DNA of 64,000 nt from Eucommia ulmoides (GCA_016647705.1 CM028330.1:46342397-46406396), one strand, 5' to 3'; positions 22,108 to 33,919 are shown, numbered from the stretch's first letter. A program made the numbers and translations. The notes: generated from the sequence alone by a model not told the origin.

Positions 22108-23289
22108 GTAAACATGTTTATAGAATGTTCAGAATGTCGCGTAGAAATACCAAAAAAAACTTATAAACTGACCAGTAGTACCCTATTAATGGGTATGTAA
22201 TAGCCACATATATAATATATTGCAATAGTATATAGGTTTTCTCGATTGTAACTTGCATAGTCAAGAAAAGGATTATTGTTTATGACATGATTGTGTTAGT
22301 TATTGTTGTGTTTCATTGTCATTGATCATGTTTGTTAATGTGTTTAAAATTTGGAATGTACTATTTTTTTTAGTTTTTGTTCTGGTACCTGTTGAACAGT
22401 TGCTTCTTGCCTGCTTCCTGTGTTTTTAGAAATATTATCATTTTTTTACTTATGCATTTAAATGAAATCTAATTATTTGTCATTTTTTTCTTTCTACGCA
22501 GTGATAATTTTTTAACAAGATTATTAAAAATGGAGTTATATTTGTAATATTTAGTGTAAATTTCAATTGTTTAATATGCTCTAATGTCGTCTTTAATTTT
22601 TGGTTTAAGAGTCCATGTTTAAGGTAATTTTTCCTAACCATGAGTTGACTTATTTATTTGTTTGTCTTAAATATGATTATAATTTATTTGTCCAGTTGAT
22701 AATTATTATGTTTGATTTTCACTAGACGATATACAAATATGTGCCACTTCAAATATTGAAGACAAATGGAGAAATCTATGGCTTGACACAGTATAATTAA
22801 GGTAAGTTCCAGTAGCCCTGGGTGGTGGGCTCCAGTGTCCTGGGTGGTGGACTTATGTTACTAAATTTATAATGTATATACATAGTTATTATTCGTCGTA
22901 TTGTTAAATTTTATATTGTAGATTATGGTCTTATTGTTGTATGATATGATTGTGTTCGTTGTTTTCGCACTTGATTGATATTGGTTGTTTGTCAGTGTTG
23001 TGTTATAAAACAGGAGTTGATAATTTCGAATGTCATATAAATAGAGGGAGTTATGTCCAATTTTTGTTTTTTTACATTAATTATTGATCGTCTTCAATAT
23101 TTGAATAACTTTCAAATATTGGAGTGTGTCGTATAAACAAAGTAAATTATGTCAATATTTTTAATTTTTTAATGGTACTTATTCGATAGGGAACATGGTT
23201 GATTCATTGCCCAAACTAGAAATGTTTATTTGATGTGAAGCATGGCTGATTCATTGTCCAAAACTAAGCAATATGAATGAAATACAAGT

Positions 23290-23418
23290 GCATCAAATGT
23301 TAACAGTAATGTTAACATTGATAGTAATACTAAAAATTCAAATCTTGGAGGTTCATCTATGCGGAATATGACTGAAATTGGAAGTGGGATGAGTTCGAAT
23401 AAAGATCCATCTGGCTAG
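23290..23418 (+). pseudogene. Possible terminal coding exon, Asn/Ser-rich, unknown
   Basis: A 43-codon open stretch ends in TAG and encodes ASNVNSNVNIDSNTK, then an SSMRNMTEIGSG stretch ending KDPSG. Low complexity makes this weak. It could be the last exon of the captured gene at 21,682-22,107 or of another fragment. Confidence 0.25.
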
Positions 23419-23816
23419 AGACGGATAATTTGAGAATTTTCAAAATGCTACAAAATCAAGTTGATCATCTATTAAAAAGCTGATCATCAAAAGTAGAAAA
23501 TATTTTTTCTTTATATAATTTTTTAAACTCAACATGATATTAGTCCTAAGGGTTGTTTGGTTTGCAATTTCATTTCCAAAGTACTTGGAATGTATATTAA
23601 TAGGGTAATTTAATTAATTTTAAATAAAAAAAAAATTAAAGTAAAAGATAAAAAAAATTACAAATTGTGGTATTATTTTAATAGATAAATATCTAGGTTA
23701 TTAGATAGTGATATTTAAATGCTTATTATTGTTGATTTTTAATAAAATATGTGTAGAATGTTGTATAAATAGATGAGCTTATATTGGTTTCTTTTAAATT
23801 CAATTTTTTTTCCGCT

Positions 23817-23845
23817 CGTGCCTTCAGGCACGGGTTATGCCCTAG
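23817..23845 (+). terminator. Helitron 3' terminal hairpin and CTAG end
   Basis: The hairpin stem CGTGCC/GGCACG (23,817-23,822 and 23,827-23,832) has a loop of about 4 nt. Ten bases later the element ends in CTAG at 23,842-23,845, followed by T. This matches the structure used for ending rolling-circle transfer in Helitrons. Confidence 0.88.
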
Positions 23846-23887
23846 TATATATATATAGATGGAAGAGAGTGGAGTCACGTACCAAGT

Positions 23888-23889
<2 letters not shown>

Positions 23890-23940
<51 letters not shown>
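23890..23940. repeat. (GA)n microsatellite
   Basis: About 25 GA dinucleotides, starting about 45 bp past the Helitron 3' end. Confidence 0.97.
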
Positions 23941-23943
<3 letters not shown>

Positions 23944-26038
23944 TAGATAGGAAGAGATGAGAGAACCCAAACTATGTATATGTATAGGTGGTACAAACTA
24001 CAAACCACTTAAAATTTCTGTTTCATTTTTTTAAATGGTTGGTGGCTTGATCTAAAGAGGCCACGTTTTCTTCCCTTTTCCATCTTTTTTTTATTCAAAC
24101 ATTATCAATTCCATCGCAAGGCCCTTAACTTTTGTAAGGTTGACTAGACCTTTTATGTTAATTACATAAAGATGACTAGATCTTTTAGGTTAATTATATA
24201 TATAACCTCCAAGATAATTAATTATACATATAATCCAAAATAAATTGATAAATATTTATTAAAAAATCTAAAAATCTTAAAAGTATATTTTTAAATTTCA
24301 AAGTAACCCCTAATTAATTTTTTTAATGTTAACGTATTAATTTCCAAAGTTCTTAGAACTAAATTTTTTAAATAGACTCTTAGAAATTTTAAAGTAAAAT
24401 TTAAATAACACAATAGACTCCATTATTTTTTAAATGTCCTAAAATACAAATAAAAAATATGCACACATAAAATTTGGGTCTTACAGAAAATAATTTATAG
24501 ATTACTGGGGGCATTTGTTTAGCATTTAAGTGTTGGTTGATTAGTGTTTGAACAAAAAAAAGAAATAAAATGTTTAAAAATTATGATGGATTGTGTTACA
24601 TATAAAAAAGTGTAGTGCGACTTTTTTAAAGTAAAAATTGTGGTGAATTAATGTTGAATTTGGGTTATTTACATATTTGAGTTCTAATTATTAAAAAAAG
24701 GGGGCTCAAAAATGTAAGTATGGTTGAAGAAGAAGAGAACAACAAAAGGAAATCTAGAATCTCCACATGAGACATAAGTGTGATTTTTTCTATTTTCTAT
24801 TTTTTAAGGTTTGAAATCTTCAATCTATTCCAAAAAATGGGTTTTGAGTATAAAATTTTTCTGAGAAGTAATAAATATATTTACATTTTGTTGATTATGT
24901 TTATTTGGTCTCTATATATTTCTGCAGTTGGTTTGTTTCAACTCCCGCCTGAAGAAGAAAAAAATTTGAGGTATGATCTTCAATCTTTTGTCGATTTTGA
25001 AAATCTCCATAAGGTAATGAAATATTAAGGTGTTATTCGTTTCTTCAAGTTTTTGAAGTTTTAGTATAATATCCAATATATGGTTTTCCGTTGAAGATTT
25101 AGTTGGATTTTTTTTTTGGGTCATATTTAGTTTGATTTCAAATCTAATGTTTATATGTTGCGTAGACTATCTATAAAGGGAGAGATGAAAAAGAGTATAG
25201 AATATTTGTAATTAACTGCAAGCGAATGATTTCTTCTCTTTGTCGGTCGGTGATGCCATCAACCACCAAACCTATCTTCATTCTAGCAAAATAAACTAAT
25301 GACCGCCCTATGATAGCTCCACGATTGGAACACCCATCAACCACCAACTTTCCATTGAAACCTCGACCAACTATCGATTGCGTTTATGTTCATGAGATTT
25401 ATTTTAAGAAATTAATTATTGTCATAAAAAGTTAAATTTTGAATGCATTTTATGGAAATTTCTGTTTGGCTAAAAATGTTTGTACGTGTAATGAAATTGT
25501 TTCTTAATTAAACATAATAGTACGTTTTGGCATACTGGTATTTTGATCGTATAGTTCTATTATTGTCGAAAATTTTATTTTCATTAGTTTATAATTCATT
25601 TTAAAGATTAAATTCGAGATATAATTATAGAATATTATTGAATTTTTTTTAAGGGATAAAGGCGATTATTCTTCTATTGTTGAATTCGTTTTTATAGTCT
25701 CTATTTTTACTTACATTTTAAATTTTAACAAAATACCATCAGAAAATTCAAAATACTATTAGACACATGTTATATTCTAGCATATATATATAATAAAATA
25801 TAAAATGATGTACTTCCAAACTATATTCTCAAAAGATATTTTTGTATAAAAGATACTATTCAATATTAAAATTTCTTTGCGTAAATATTAAAATTATCTT
25901 AAAAAAATAAAATTATATTTTTCAACCTGAGCCTTCAGACACACACGTGATATACTTTAGTTTTTATAATAAATTAAGGGGGGCAAAAAGAGGCTACATT
26001 GTTTTAGCACATAGAGATGCTATTTTACAGTCCCAGTC
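23941..26038. other. AT-rich intergenic DNA with decayed Helitron-tail motifs
   Basis: The stretch at about 25,460-25,620 repeats the sequence at about 30-170 (GAAATTGTTTCTT, AAACATAATAGT, TTATTATTGTCGA). Two further Helitron-tail-like motifs occur: ACACATGTTATATTCTAG at 25,763-25,780 and a GCCTTCAGACACAC..CTTTAGT segment at 25,931-25,961. No gene is seen. Confidence 0.4.
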
Positions 26039-29000
26039 TTAGGAAACACTTGCCCTGCTCATTTCAAGTTGAGTCGCCGCCGTGTTGATTGCATCGACAA
26101 CTTCCATCTTCCCGCTACTCACCACTTCATCAATGGGAGTCCGCTCATGGCTGATCAAGAAATAGAAACCGCATACAAAAATTATGGTTCCATTTTTTCA
26201 GTGTTTCTATTTCTAATTCTATTTTTTTTCCTGATATTGGGGGAAGTCAGTTTTCAATTCGCTCATTTTTAAAATTAATTTCTACGAATATAGCTGAAAC
26301 AGTTCTAAAATTCTAGGAACAGAACAACGGAATCAGTTTTCAATTCGCTCATTTTTAAAATTAATTTCTAAGAATATAGCAGAAACAGTTCTAAAATTCT
26401 AGAAACAGAACAACAGAATCAATTTTCAATTTGCTCATTTTTAAAATTAATTTCTACAAATATAGCAGAAACAGTTCTAAAGTTCTAGGAACAGAACACC
26501 AAAAGATTTTTATGTTCCCAAATTAAATATTTTCCAAGTTTAGTAGAACATAAACAAAAACCCTAGAGAAGTGTTACCTAAGGCCCCGTAACCATTTGTT
26601 CCATGATTTATGTTCCCGTTCCCAATTATGAGATTAATGTAAAGAGACACGTTTGGTAAAAATGTTTCTGTTTCCAAATTTTAGGGTAATTCGGGAGTAA
26701 TTTTCAAATTCCTTAAGAATCAGAGAAAAAAAATATTGATTCTTAGTCACTCCCACAAAACTATTCCCACTATCACCCCATTAGTCACCATCATTCCGCC
26801 AACAACCACACATTTAAAGGAAAAAAAAAAGAACAATTATTGTAACCAAACGTGTTTCTTGTTTCTGTTCTCATAAATTAAAAGAAACTATTTTAGGACA
26901 ATGGTTGTTACTAAACATTTTTTTATTCCCAGAATACTCCAGAACGGAAACAAAATTCCCATCTCAGTTTATTGGAAGTCGAAATAGAAAAGTAGAAACA
27001 CTTAACCAAACGCTACCTAAATAACTGTGAACACAATGAAAGAGATAAAAAATAACACACCTGTTTAGAGCAGATACAATTGCGCCAGAAAGAATCAAAC
27101 TCTTGACCACCTACAAGTGCAAAACCATTCTCGTAAACAAAAAAAATAGACGAAAAACTTGAAATGTGTTGTTGATGAGGAAACAAAAGTATTACCCCAA
27201 TGTGTCCGTTGAGGCAAGCATAATGAAGAGGTGTATTCTTCTCTACATTGGAAGCATTAACATCCTGTTGGCGACATCAACTAACTTTGAGTTGGTGAGA
27301 CTCAATAAACGAAAACAGAAACAAAACACGAGAATCAAATAATCATGCACGCGCGAGATGTAAACCCTACATGGTTTATCTAATTTAGACTATGTACAGA
27401 TCAAACTCTACACATCCAACAGAAACACAATCTTCCTCAACCTTAATAATGAGGTTAAAATAATCTATATACCAGTTTGGGAAGGGGGAGGAGGAACTAC
27501 TAAAAAATAAAGATTGACTTATCATTCATTTGCACCTTAAGGTTTCAATTTTATCATATTACCACCAAATTTTTTACATCTATGTTAAAGTCACTGAACC
27601 ATGTAATATTTCGGGGTAGATTAACTAATAATTGTACTTAGTTTAACTTTTCTCCTCATGGATGGCACTTCAGCTTGAATAAATGGGTAATCGAACCAAA
27701 CCAAATGGTTCGGTTTGGAAACCGATTAAATGGTTTTGGTTACGACCTAGATTTTGGAATTGAAAACCGAAATGATTTTGGTTTTGAGATAGTAACCGTG
27801 AAACTAAACTACGTAATCAGTATTTTAAATATATTTTTATTATATATTACCTTCACTTTTTTATTTATTTACATTTTGACCTCTAGTGTGTGTATATATA
27901 TGTGTGTGTTTTATAGGATTAATTAGGTTTCAATAATTTCTTCTTGTATTTTAGTTATATTTTTATTTATATATAAAAAATAGTTCACGGTTCTATGGTG
28001 GTTTTGGTTTTATATAAATTTAAAAAACCTGAACGATTTTGGGTTTTTGATTTTGCATAAAATTAAATAGTTAGGTTTTAAACTATTTTGTAAAAAACCG
28101 ACGGTTTTAGCTTTGATTTTGATATATGCCCAACGGTTTTGGTTTCTAGTTTAACAAATCCAAAACCAAACCGTTGCCATCCCTACTGCTTGTTGTCATC
28201 ATTAAGAATGTTTCATTTAGATTAGCACAAAACCTACCACTAGATGGAGCAAATTAAATGGGTATGTTTTCCTAACTAAACTCACTACTGTAATCAACAT
28301 TGAAACACCTCATGAAAACTGTTGACAACCATTATCACCAATACAAGCCCTGTTATGTAAAGAAATAAAGCTCATCCATATAATGAAATGCAAATATATA
28401 ACCACTTTAGTGTATAGAGCAAGCATATGAATTATTCTAAGAAAATGGTTCTTTTACCACTCCATTACTGATAAGATACTCAACAACATCCAGATGTCCG
28501 TTCGCAGAAGCCATATGAAGGGCTGCAAGCATATCGAAGAAATGAAGTCAAATACAGATGAAACCTACAGCAACGTGAGCGGATATAAATAAAATACAAG
28601 TACTCCTACAGCAACAATATAATCGGAGACCTTTTATGCCAATGATCTTGTTCAGCAATCATGAATTAAAAAAAAATAAAAAATGCTACACGTATTAATT
28701 CCAATTTGTGGAAATTGCTACTACTCGTGTAGAATGAATTATTTCTAGCCACTTCAAAAGCCAATATAACCAGTTTTAGCCACACAAGTGATGTGACCTA
28801 ATTCAGTGAGCGGAAAGTAAACTCGAAGCCTTACGAGGAGCAAGGAAGCACATAAATGATATACACCATGGGTACAACCCAATATGAGACTATTATAATT
28901 GATTTGATGACATTAAACCTAACTGAGGGGATGACTCTTAATCAATCACTATACCGTAAATGGATTCACGTAGCCAACCCTACTTAAGTGGAACAAAGGC

Positions 29001-31025
29001 TTAATTGTTGTTGTTTGCAGAAAACAACGAACAACATAAATCTGGGAAAGAATTTTGTTCTGAGAATCTAAGAACAAAACAAAAATAGATTTCTCAGCTC
29101 CCATAGAAACACTTAACAGATGCCACCTAAGAGACCAATAGAGATAAGATAAGTTTACAACCATATAGCATATATTATATGTTTCTATTTGTATTATATG
29201 ATACAGTTGACAAGGGGGAAAAGACAACGTATATTGGCTCTGAAAACCAGAAATTTAATTTAGGCAATGCATTTGTTATTTAGTTATAATGGCTACTTAG
29301 AGCATCTCCAAGAGATTCTCTATATTGATATTTTAGTTAAATTAGAGAGACCTTAATTGAAAGCTAAGCTCCAAGAGTAGGTTTAGGGAGAGGAGATTGG
29401 CTATGCAAAAGTAGAAAACCACATTTAACTCCTGTTATTCTCTCTTCATTCATATCATTTATTTTAAATATATTAGATACATATAAAAATAAATATAATT
29501 GTAGTTAAAATGGGGCATATCTAATCCATAATTCCCTATTAACAAAAATATAGGGATTATGGTTGCACCTGCTCTTAGATTGGCGGGGCCTCCTCATATG
29601 GGCTCCTTCCTCAACATAGGGAGCATTATTTAATGAAGCTCCAATGGCCTCCCTGACCATCTCCAACAATATTACTTATATATTTGTTAAAATAGGGAGT
29701 GAAATGAAAGAACTAGAGAATGATAAAGCAATTTGCTCCAACAATATTCCCAATATTAGCTAAAACTATTTTTAAATTATTATTTGTTTTTAAAATAATA
29801 ATTTTAAATTATATAAATAGAGAGACAAAGAAAAAGAAGAGAGATAATAGAGGGAACCACAATGTGGTCCTCTACACTTGGAGAGTCAAATGTGATCTCT
29901 CTAAAATAAGGAAGAAGATAGGGAAGCTCTTGGAGCTCGCAAATTGCTTATATACTCCCTATTTCAACTAAAAAATTAAAATTTGGAAACTCTTGGAGAT
30001 GCTTAGCCAGCCATACGCCACCACCCCACTCATCACCACTTAGAGGTTGGGAAGTTCACTCTCTAGATTTGAGGGAAAAGATGGAGCAAACTAAACAATT
30101 TGTAGCATAGGGAGTGTTGTTGAAATAAGCACTTAAAAAAGTGACTAGTCTAGGACGGTCTTGGGACTCCCTTAACCCCAAAAGTCAGTTCGTGAGATGA
30201 GGCTTTCCCTTACACTTATAACTTAACTACCAACCTCTTCCACATTTGATGAGGGATAAGCCCAACAATATCCCCTCACGCATCGGGCCTTTGATCGACT
30301 AACTCTCGACCTTGTGGCTATTGAGCCAGAGTTATTGTAACTTGAGCTCTAATACCAGCTTAGGGTGATCTTGGACCTCTCGTGAGATGAGACTTTCCTT
30401 CCCACTTATAACCTGACTACTCCACATCCAAGGTGGGATAAACCCAACAACTCCCTCATTTAGTTTTGTACAAAAATGACTCAGCATTATAGGGAGTATC
30501 CTTAAAGATGCAACTGAAAAATTAGATTGAACCATATCAAAATGGAAATTGGCAGTTTTGAAACTAGGCGGAATAACAAACAATTGAGTAATTAAACAAA
30601 TTAACCTGTTCGTCCTTGTGAATCCCTTGAATGAAGAGAAACACCAGCAGAAGCTAAGTTTTTCACATCATCAATATCATTGTATCTAGCTGCCTGTTAA
30701 ACAAAATTTCGTCAGCTCAAGGGCAACAACGCTGCGAAATTTAATTACGAAAATTATATTATCAAGCACAACGATCATGTTTTAATCAATGAGAACAGGA
30801 GAAAGGATAAAAAAAAAAAAAAAAAACCCGCAAACTTCTCCATTAATCTCAAAATCTATCGCGATTTGTAATATTAGCCTTAGTGCCCCAATCAAGAATC
30901 GGGAATCGTTGAAGTATCACGATGTAATAAAAAATAGAATTTACGGGTACCTCTAGCAAGGCCTCGACGTCCTCCGGCGTCGTCTCCGATGGACTCTGCT
31001 CTGTCGAATTCAGTTGCGCCCCCAT
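26039..31025 (-). CDS. Ankyrin-repeat protein, 152 aa, six exons, intact
   Basis: Exons, in transcript order: 30,951-31,025; 30,606-30,693; 28,458-28,522; 27,196-27,264; 27,061-27,110; 26,039-26,150. All introns are GT..AG and all phases agree, giving an uninterrupted 152-residue protein from MGAQLNSTEQ to a TAA at 26,039. Ankyrin units: about residues 22-50 (EAARYNDIDDVKNLA), 51-82 (GRTALHMASANGHLDVVEYL), 83-115 (KNTPLHYACLNGHIGVVKSL) and a capping partial unit 116-140 (HERTPIDEV). Small soluble ankyrin proteins of this type occur across plants and resemble fungal YAR1-like proteins. Ankyrin units bind other proteins; the partner here is unknown. There is no signal peptide or membrane segment. 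Introns 2, 3 and 5 contain transposon remnants. The start codon is chosen because it is the first ATG and lies in a GC-rich first exon. Confidence 0.93.
26248..26500. repeat. 86-bp tandem repeat, about three copies
   Basis: Units start near 26,248, 26,334 and 26,420. Each has TTTTCAATT(C/T)GCTCATTTTT, AATTTCTA..AATATAG, and GAAACAGTTCTAAA followed by TTCTAG(G/A)AACAGAAC. The array lies in intron 5 of the ankyrin gene. Confidence 0.92.
26582..27017. mobile_element. Tourist/Harbinger-like MITE in intron 5
   Basis: TAA flanks both ends (26,579-26,581 and 27,018-27,020). The ends are imperfect inverted repeats: GGCCCCGTAACCATTTG on the left and the complement of CTTAACCAAACGCTACC on the right. 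It is 436 bp long with no coding. A 3-bp TAA duplication fits PIF/Harbinger MITEs. Confidence 0.55.
27658..28185. mobile_element. Possible hAT-like MITE in intron 3
   Basis: The right end reads GTTGCCATCCCTA and the left end carries GGATGGCA, so the ends are partly inverted. The interior has AACCAAAC/GGTTTTGGTT-type self-complementary stretches, as seen in plant hAT MITEs. No clear 8-bp duplication was found. Confidence 0.4.
29301..30003. mobile_element. TIR element or MITE cluster in intron 2
   Basis: AGCATCTCCAAGAG at 29,301 is inverted as CTCTTGGAGATGCT at 29,990-30,003, with TAG next to both ends. An internal CCTGCTCTTA near 29,570 could instead be the end of a shorter, roughly 280-bp element with TTA flanks. 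Internal CATCTCCAACA-like repeats suggest nested or multiple copies. These ends are typical of plant Harbinger-like MITEs. Confidence 0.6.
30130..30480. repeat. Dispersed repeat with two internal copies, intron 2
   Basis: GTGAGATGAG(G/A)CTTTCC, then CACTTATAAC(T/C)T, then GGGATAA(G/A)CCCAACAA occurs twice (about 30,190-30,270 and 30,380-30,455). The pattern is a common plant dispersed repeat, probably LTR-derived. Its family is not determined. Confidence 0.45.
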
Positions 31026-31226
31026 TGCTCTTCGCGGCGTTTGTGCGACAGAACCAGTACGGCAGTAAGCATTTGCGAGTTCACCAATGTTTTAACCGGG
31101 TTTGGGCAATGCCCGAACTTGGCCCAACCCAAATTCATTAGGGCCTGGCCTGATGGTCTGTTCAATCCAAACTATGGCCTTTGCAGTTTATTGGGAAAAA
31201 TCCATTTAGTTTTTTTTTTTTTTTTG
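31026..31226 (-). promoter_or_regulatory. Likely promoter region of the ankyrin gene
   Basis: Only about 200 bp separate the start codon from the Harbinger-like element. On the minus strand there are GGCC(A/C)-type boxes (TTGGGCC and AGGCCCTAA), similar to site II/GGCCCA elements of plant housekeeping promoters. No clear TATA box is seen. The proximal promoter may therefore extend into the transposon. Confidence 0.35.
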
Positions 31227-32430
31227 GGTTGTGTTTGGGAATAGGATTTGGAGAAGGGATTTAATTTATTAAGAGGATTTAATTATTTTGTTTTGACAAA
31301 TTGCTTATTTGGATATTTATGGGAAAGAATTTGTAAAATCATTTTATCGTAAAAAAAGATAAAATGAGTCATTTTGAAATCCATTTGATTTAGGTCTCAT
31401 TTGCGAAATCCATCGAATGAAGGATTTGTGAAATAGAGCCCTTGTCTTCGCGATTTTGTCTTCGCTCCTAAGACCCTATTCCTTCTGCTTCTTCGTCGTC
31501 CATCGTCTTCGTCTTCGTTGTTGTCCATCGTTTATTCGTCACCACTTATTCGTCGTTTATTGTCTTCCTTCTTCTGTTTTTTCGTCGCCGTCATCCATCT
31601 GCGCCACCATCTTCCTTCTTTTGCTTCTTCATCGTCCATCGTTTTCTTCTTCATTGTCATCCACCATTCTTCGTCGCCGTCGTCCACCGTTTCTCCATCA
31701 GTTACTATCGCCGTTGTCCATCGTTCTTTGTCACCGTCACCGTCGTTATTTAGGTTCGTTTTCATTTGTTCTCCATGTTTCTTGCTCAATTTGGTGTAGA
31801 TCTAAGTTGGTTTGTTTCAAAATCTAGCTAGATCTAGGTTTGTTCTTCCAATTTTTTGCTAGATCTAGAGTGGTTCTTTGTTAGTTTGTGCTTTTGGTGA
31901 ATCAATTAGGGTTCCATTTTCTATCTACATCTATTGGTTTTTACTATAGATCTAGGATTCTTTGCTATATTGTGCATTTTGTGAATTTTTGTGCATAAAA
32001 TTATAAATTTATTATCTATATTGTGCATTTTGTGAATTTTAGTAGTAGGAAGTATGATTTTCTTGGACATTTTATGGTGATTTGTGGTGTATTTTGTAGA
32101 TTTCGGTAGTAGTGTTAACTGATGAATTTGTAGTGTATTTTAAGCAATTTGTGATCATTCTTATCAATAATTATGAATAATTTTGTGGTGTTTTTATTTT
32201 ATTTTAATCTCTACAAGAGTAATGAATCAACATATCGTGCAAGAAATTGTAAGCGCCCAAGAAACGAGGAAGAGGAAGAAGAAATGGATGTAATAATGCT
32301 TATGCTTACAAATGATTATGATTCGGCTATACTACTTGTATAAATATTATATTATACCTAGGGAGCCCTCCAATGATTTTGAGTTTGAACGAAGAGCCTT
32401 TTTAAATTGATATATTAAGACGATGATGTT

Positions 32431-32694
32431 GAATGTCTTGAACAACTACGTGTTAGCAGACAATGTCTTATGAAATTATGTCATATCTTGGAAGATAAAT
32501 GTCAATTGAAACGGGCAAAATATGTCCATGTTGAAGAGGCTATTACAATGCTTCTCTATATTCTTGGGCACAACCTAAAATATAGGGTTATACATAATAC
32601 TTATTATCGTTCCAAAGAAACAATACATAGGCAGTTTAACTGTGTTCTTCTTGTTGTGATAAGATTGAACAAATATTACTTGAAGTTTTTCTAA
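32431..32694 (+). pseudogene. Harbinger transposase N-terminal fragment
   Basis: The open stretch encodes CLEQLRVSRQCLMKLCHIL, then a KYVHVEEAITMLLYILGHN region, then RSKETIHRQFNCVL. This matches the N-terminal helical domain of plant HARBI1-like transposases, where SVEEQVAMFL, HNLKNRVI and RSGETISRHF are usual. The frame ends at 32,694, before any DDE catalytic motif, so this is a truncated transposase. Confidence 0.8.
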
Positions 32695-32819
32695 AATTAC
32701 ATAATACCTCCCGCAAATTAGTTTTCATACTGCATGACATCTTGCTTTTTCCTCCCTACTTGTAGTCTCATAATGATGTCAAACAATTTCGTTGGAAAAT
32801 CATACCTAATTAGGATGAC

Positions 32820-33281
32820 ATAGTTGACTTGTGTGCAAAATACCGAGCTACGGGAGACGTTGCTGAAACTGCATTTGATATAGATGATATCATGTCTATG
32901 AAGAATGCAATTGGTGATGACGACAAAGTAGAATCTACTAATCATGAAACTAGTAGCTCTCAATGGACAAAGCGTGAAAATTTAACATCACCTGTTACAT
33001 TTCCACCAAAGAAGAGATGATGAAAGAAGGATAAGAGGGATAAGATGGAAGATGCAATGGTGAGGTTGGTTGATACTGTAGAATCTTATTTTAAACTAGA
33101 GACCTCGACCACCCCAATGAAGTTTCTTGAAGTTGTTAGTGCAATACAAGGGCTTGAAGATGATGTCCTTTACTGTGCATTGAATTGGCTTCAGGAAGAT
33201 GAGAAGAAGTTTGACACGCTTAAAAACCTCCCGGAAGAGTACAAGAAAAATTACCTCTTAAAAAATTTGCCGAAACAATAG
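32820..33281 (+). pseudogene. Harbinger Myb/SANT-like protein, C-terminal fragment
   Basis: Two pieces in one frame, separated by stop codons at about 33,018, encode an acidic and Ser/Thr-rich linker and a C-terminal helical domain (MEDAMVRLVDTVESYF, then IQGLEDDVLYCALNWL, then a KFDTLKNLPEEYKKNYL tail). This fits the second protein of plant PIF/Harbinger elements, which helps carry the transposase to DNA. The N-terminal DNA-binding part is absent. Confidence 0.65.
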
Positions 33282-33912
33282 ATTGACCAATTGTGGATTG
33301 TTCAATTTTTTTTTTCTTAACTTGTTTTTAAGTTATTTTTTGGGGTAATTATGTCTACTTACATTTCTCGTGAACAATCATGTTTAATTTTCTTTTTGTG
33401 GACAACCATGGTTAATTTTGTTTTTGTGGACAATCGTGTCTAATTTAGATTTGGAGAATGTTAATCTTTTGCATTGAATTTATTATTTTGAATTATATTA
33501 GAATGTTGTTAAATATTTGTTTAAGCTTAAAAATAAATGGGCTTGTAAATTCTGTTTACAAATAATTTATCTATCCAAATAAGGGAATTGTAAATTTCAC
33601 GATCAAATATTTCAGCTCAAATAGTTATCCAAACAAGAAATTTGTAAATGATGAGATTTCAAATTTTAGGATTTTGAAATCCCATCATTTACAAATCCAT
33701 TGGATTTGTCAAATCACTTACCCAAACGCAACCTTAAGTCCTATTTTTATGATTTTGATGATTCAATTAACTTGTATGTTTGATTGAATTAATATCATTC
33801 TTAAAACATGTTTACAGTATATTAATCAGAATAACTATTAGACTAAGATAATGAGTTGATGAAATGAGAAAGAATATGAATGGTCAAGAAGATGTCAATC
33901 AGAGACATAATG

Positions 33913-33919
<7 letters not shown>

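Larger units (their letters stand above)
6307..23845 (+). mobile_element. Large Helitron with RepHel gene and captured host exons
   Basis: Helitrons are rolling-circle DNA transposons that insert between A and T, begin with TC, and end in CTRR after a short hairpin. The 3' end is clear: a 6-7 bp hairpin CGTGCC(T)/(A)GGCACG at 23,817-23,832, then GGTTATGC and CTAG at 23,842-23,845 followed by T. A RepHel gene lies inside on the same strand. The 5' end is tentative: TC at 6,307 after an A is followed within 120 bp by a TATA-like box and a leader-like region. Other TC dinucleotides further right cannot be excluded, so the true length could be shorter than 17.5 kb. At least three in-frame stops in RepHel suggest the copy is not autonomous. 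Confidence 0.6.
31227..33733 (+). mobile_element. PIF/Harbinger-like element with gutted genes
   Basis: The ends are inverted: GGTTGTGTTTGGG at 31,227 and CCCAAACGCAACC ending at 33,733, with further subterminal similarity (AGGATTTG versus CAAATC). Inside are two remnants that match the two proteins such elements carry: a piece of the transposase N-terminal domain and the C-terminal part of the Myb/SANT-like protein. The DDE catalytic region is missing. The first 0.6 kb after the left end contains TCGTC/CATCG-rich low-complexity sequence that looks like a transcribed leader. A clear 3-bp duplication was not found. Confidence 0.75.

Noticed and set aside
24780-25124. Open frames of 70-82 codons, one with a membrane-like stretch
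   Set aside because: AT-rich sequence with Phe/Ile/Leu bias; no splice or start context and no known family.
31456-31827. 123-codon open frame rich in Ser, Leu, Pro and Arg
   Set aside because: It is low-complexity TCGTC/CATCG sequence in the leader of the Harbinger-like element; overlapping frames on both strands are equally open.
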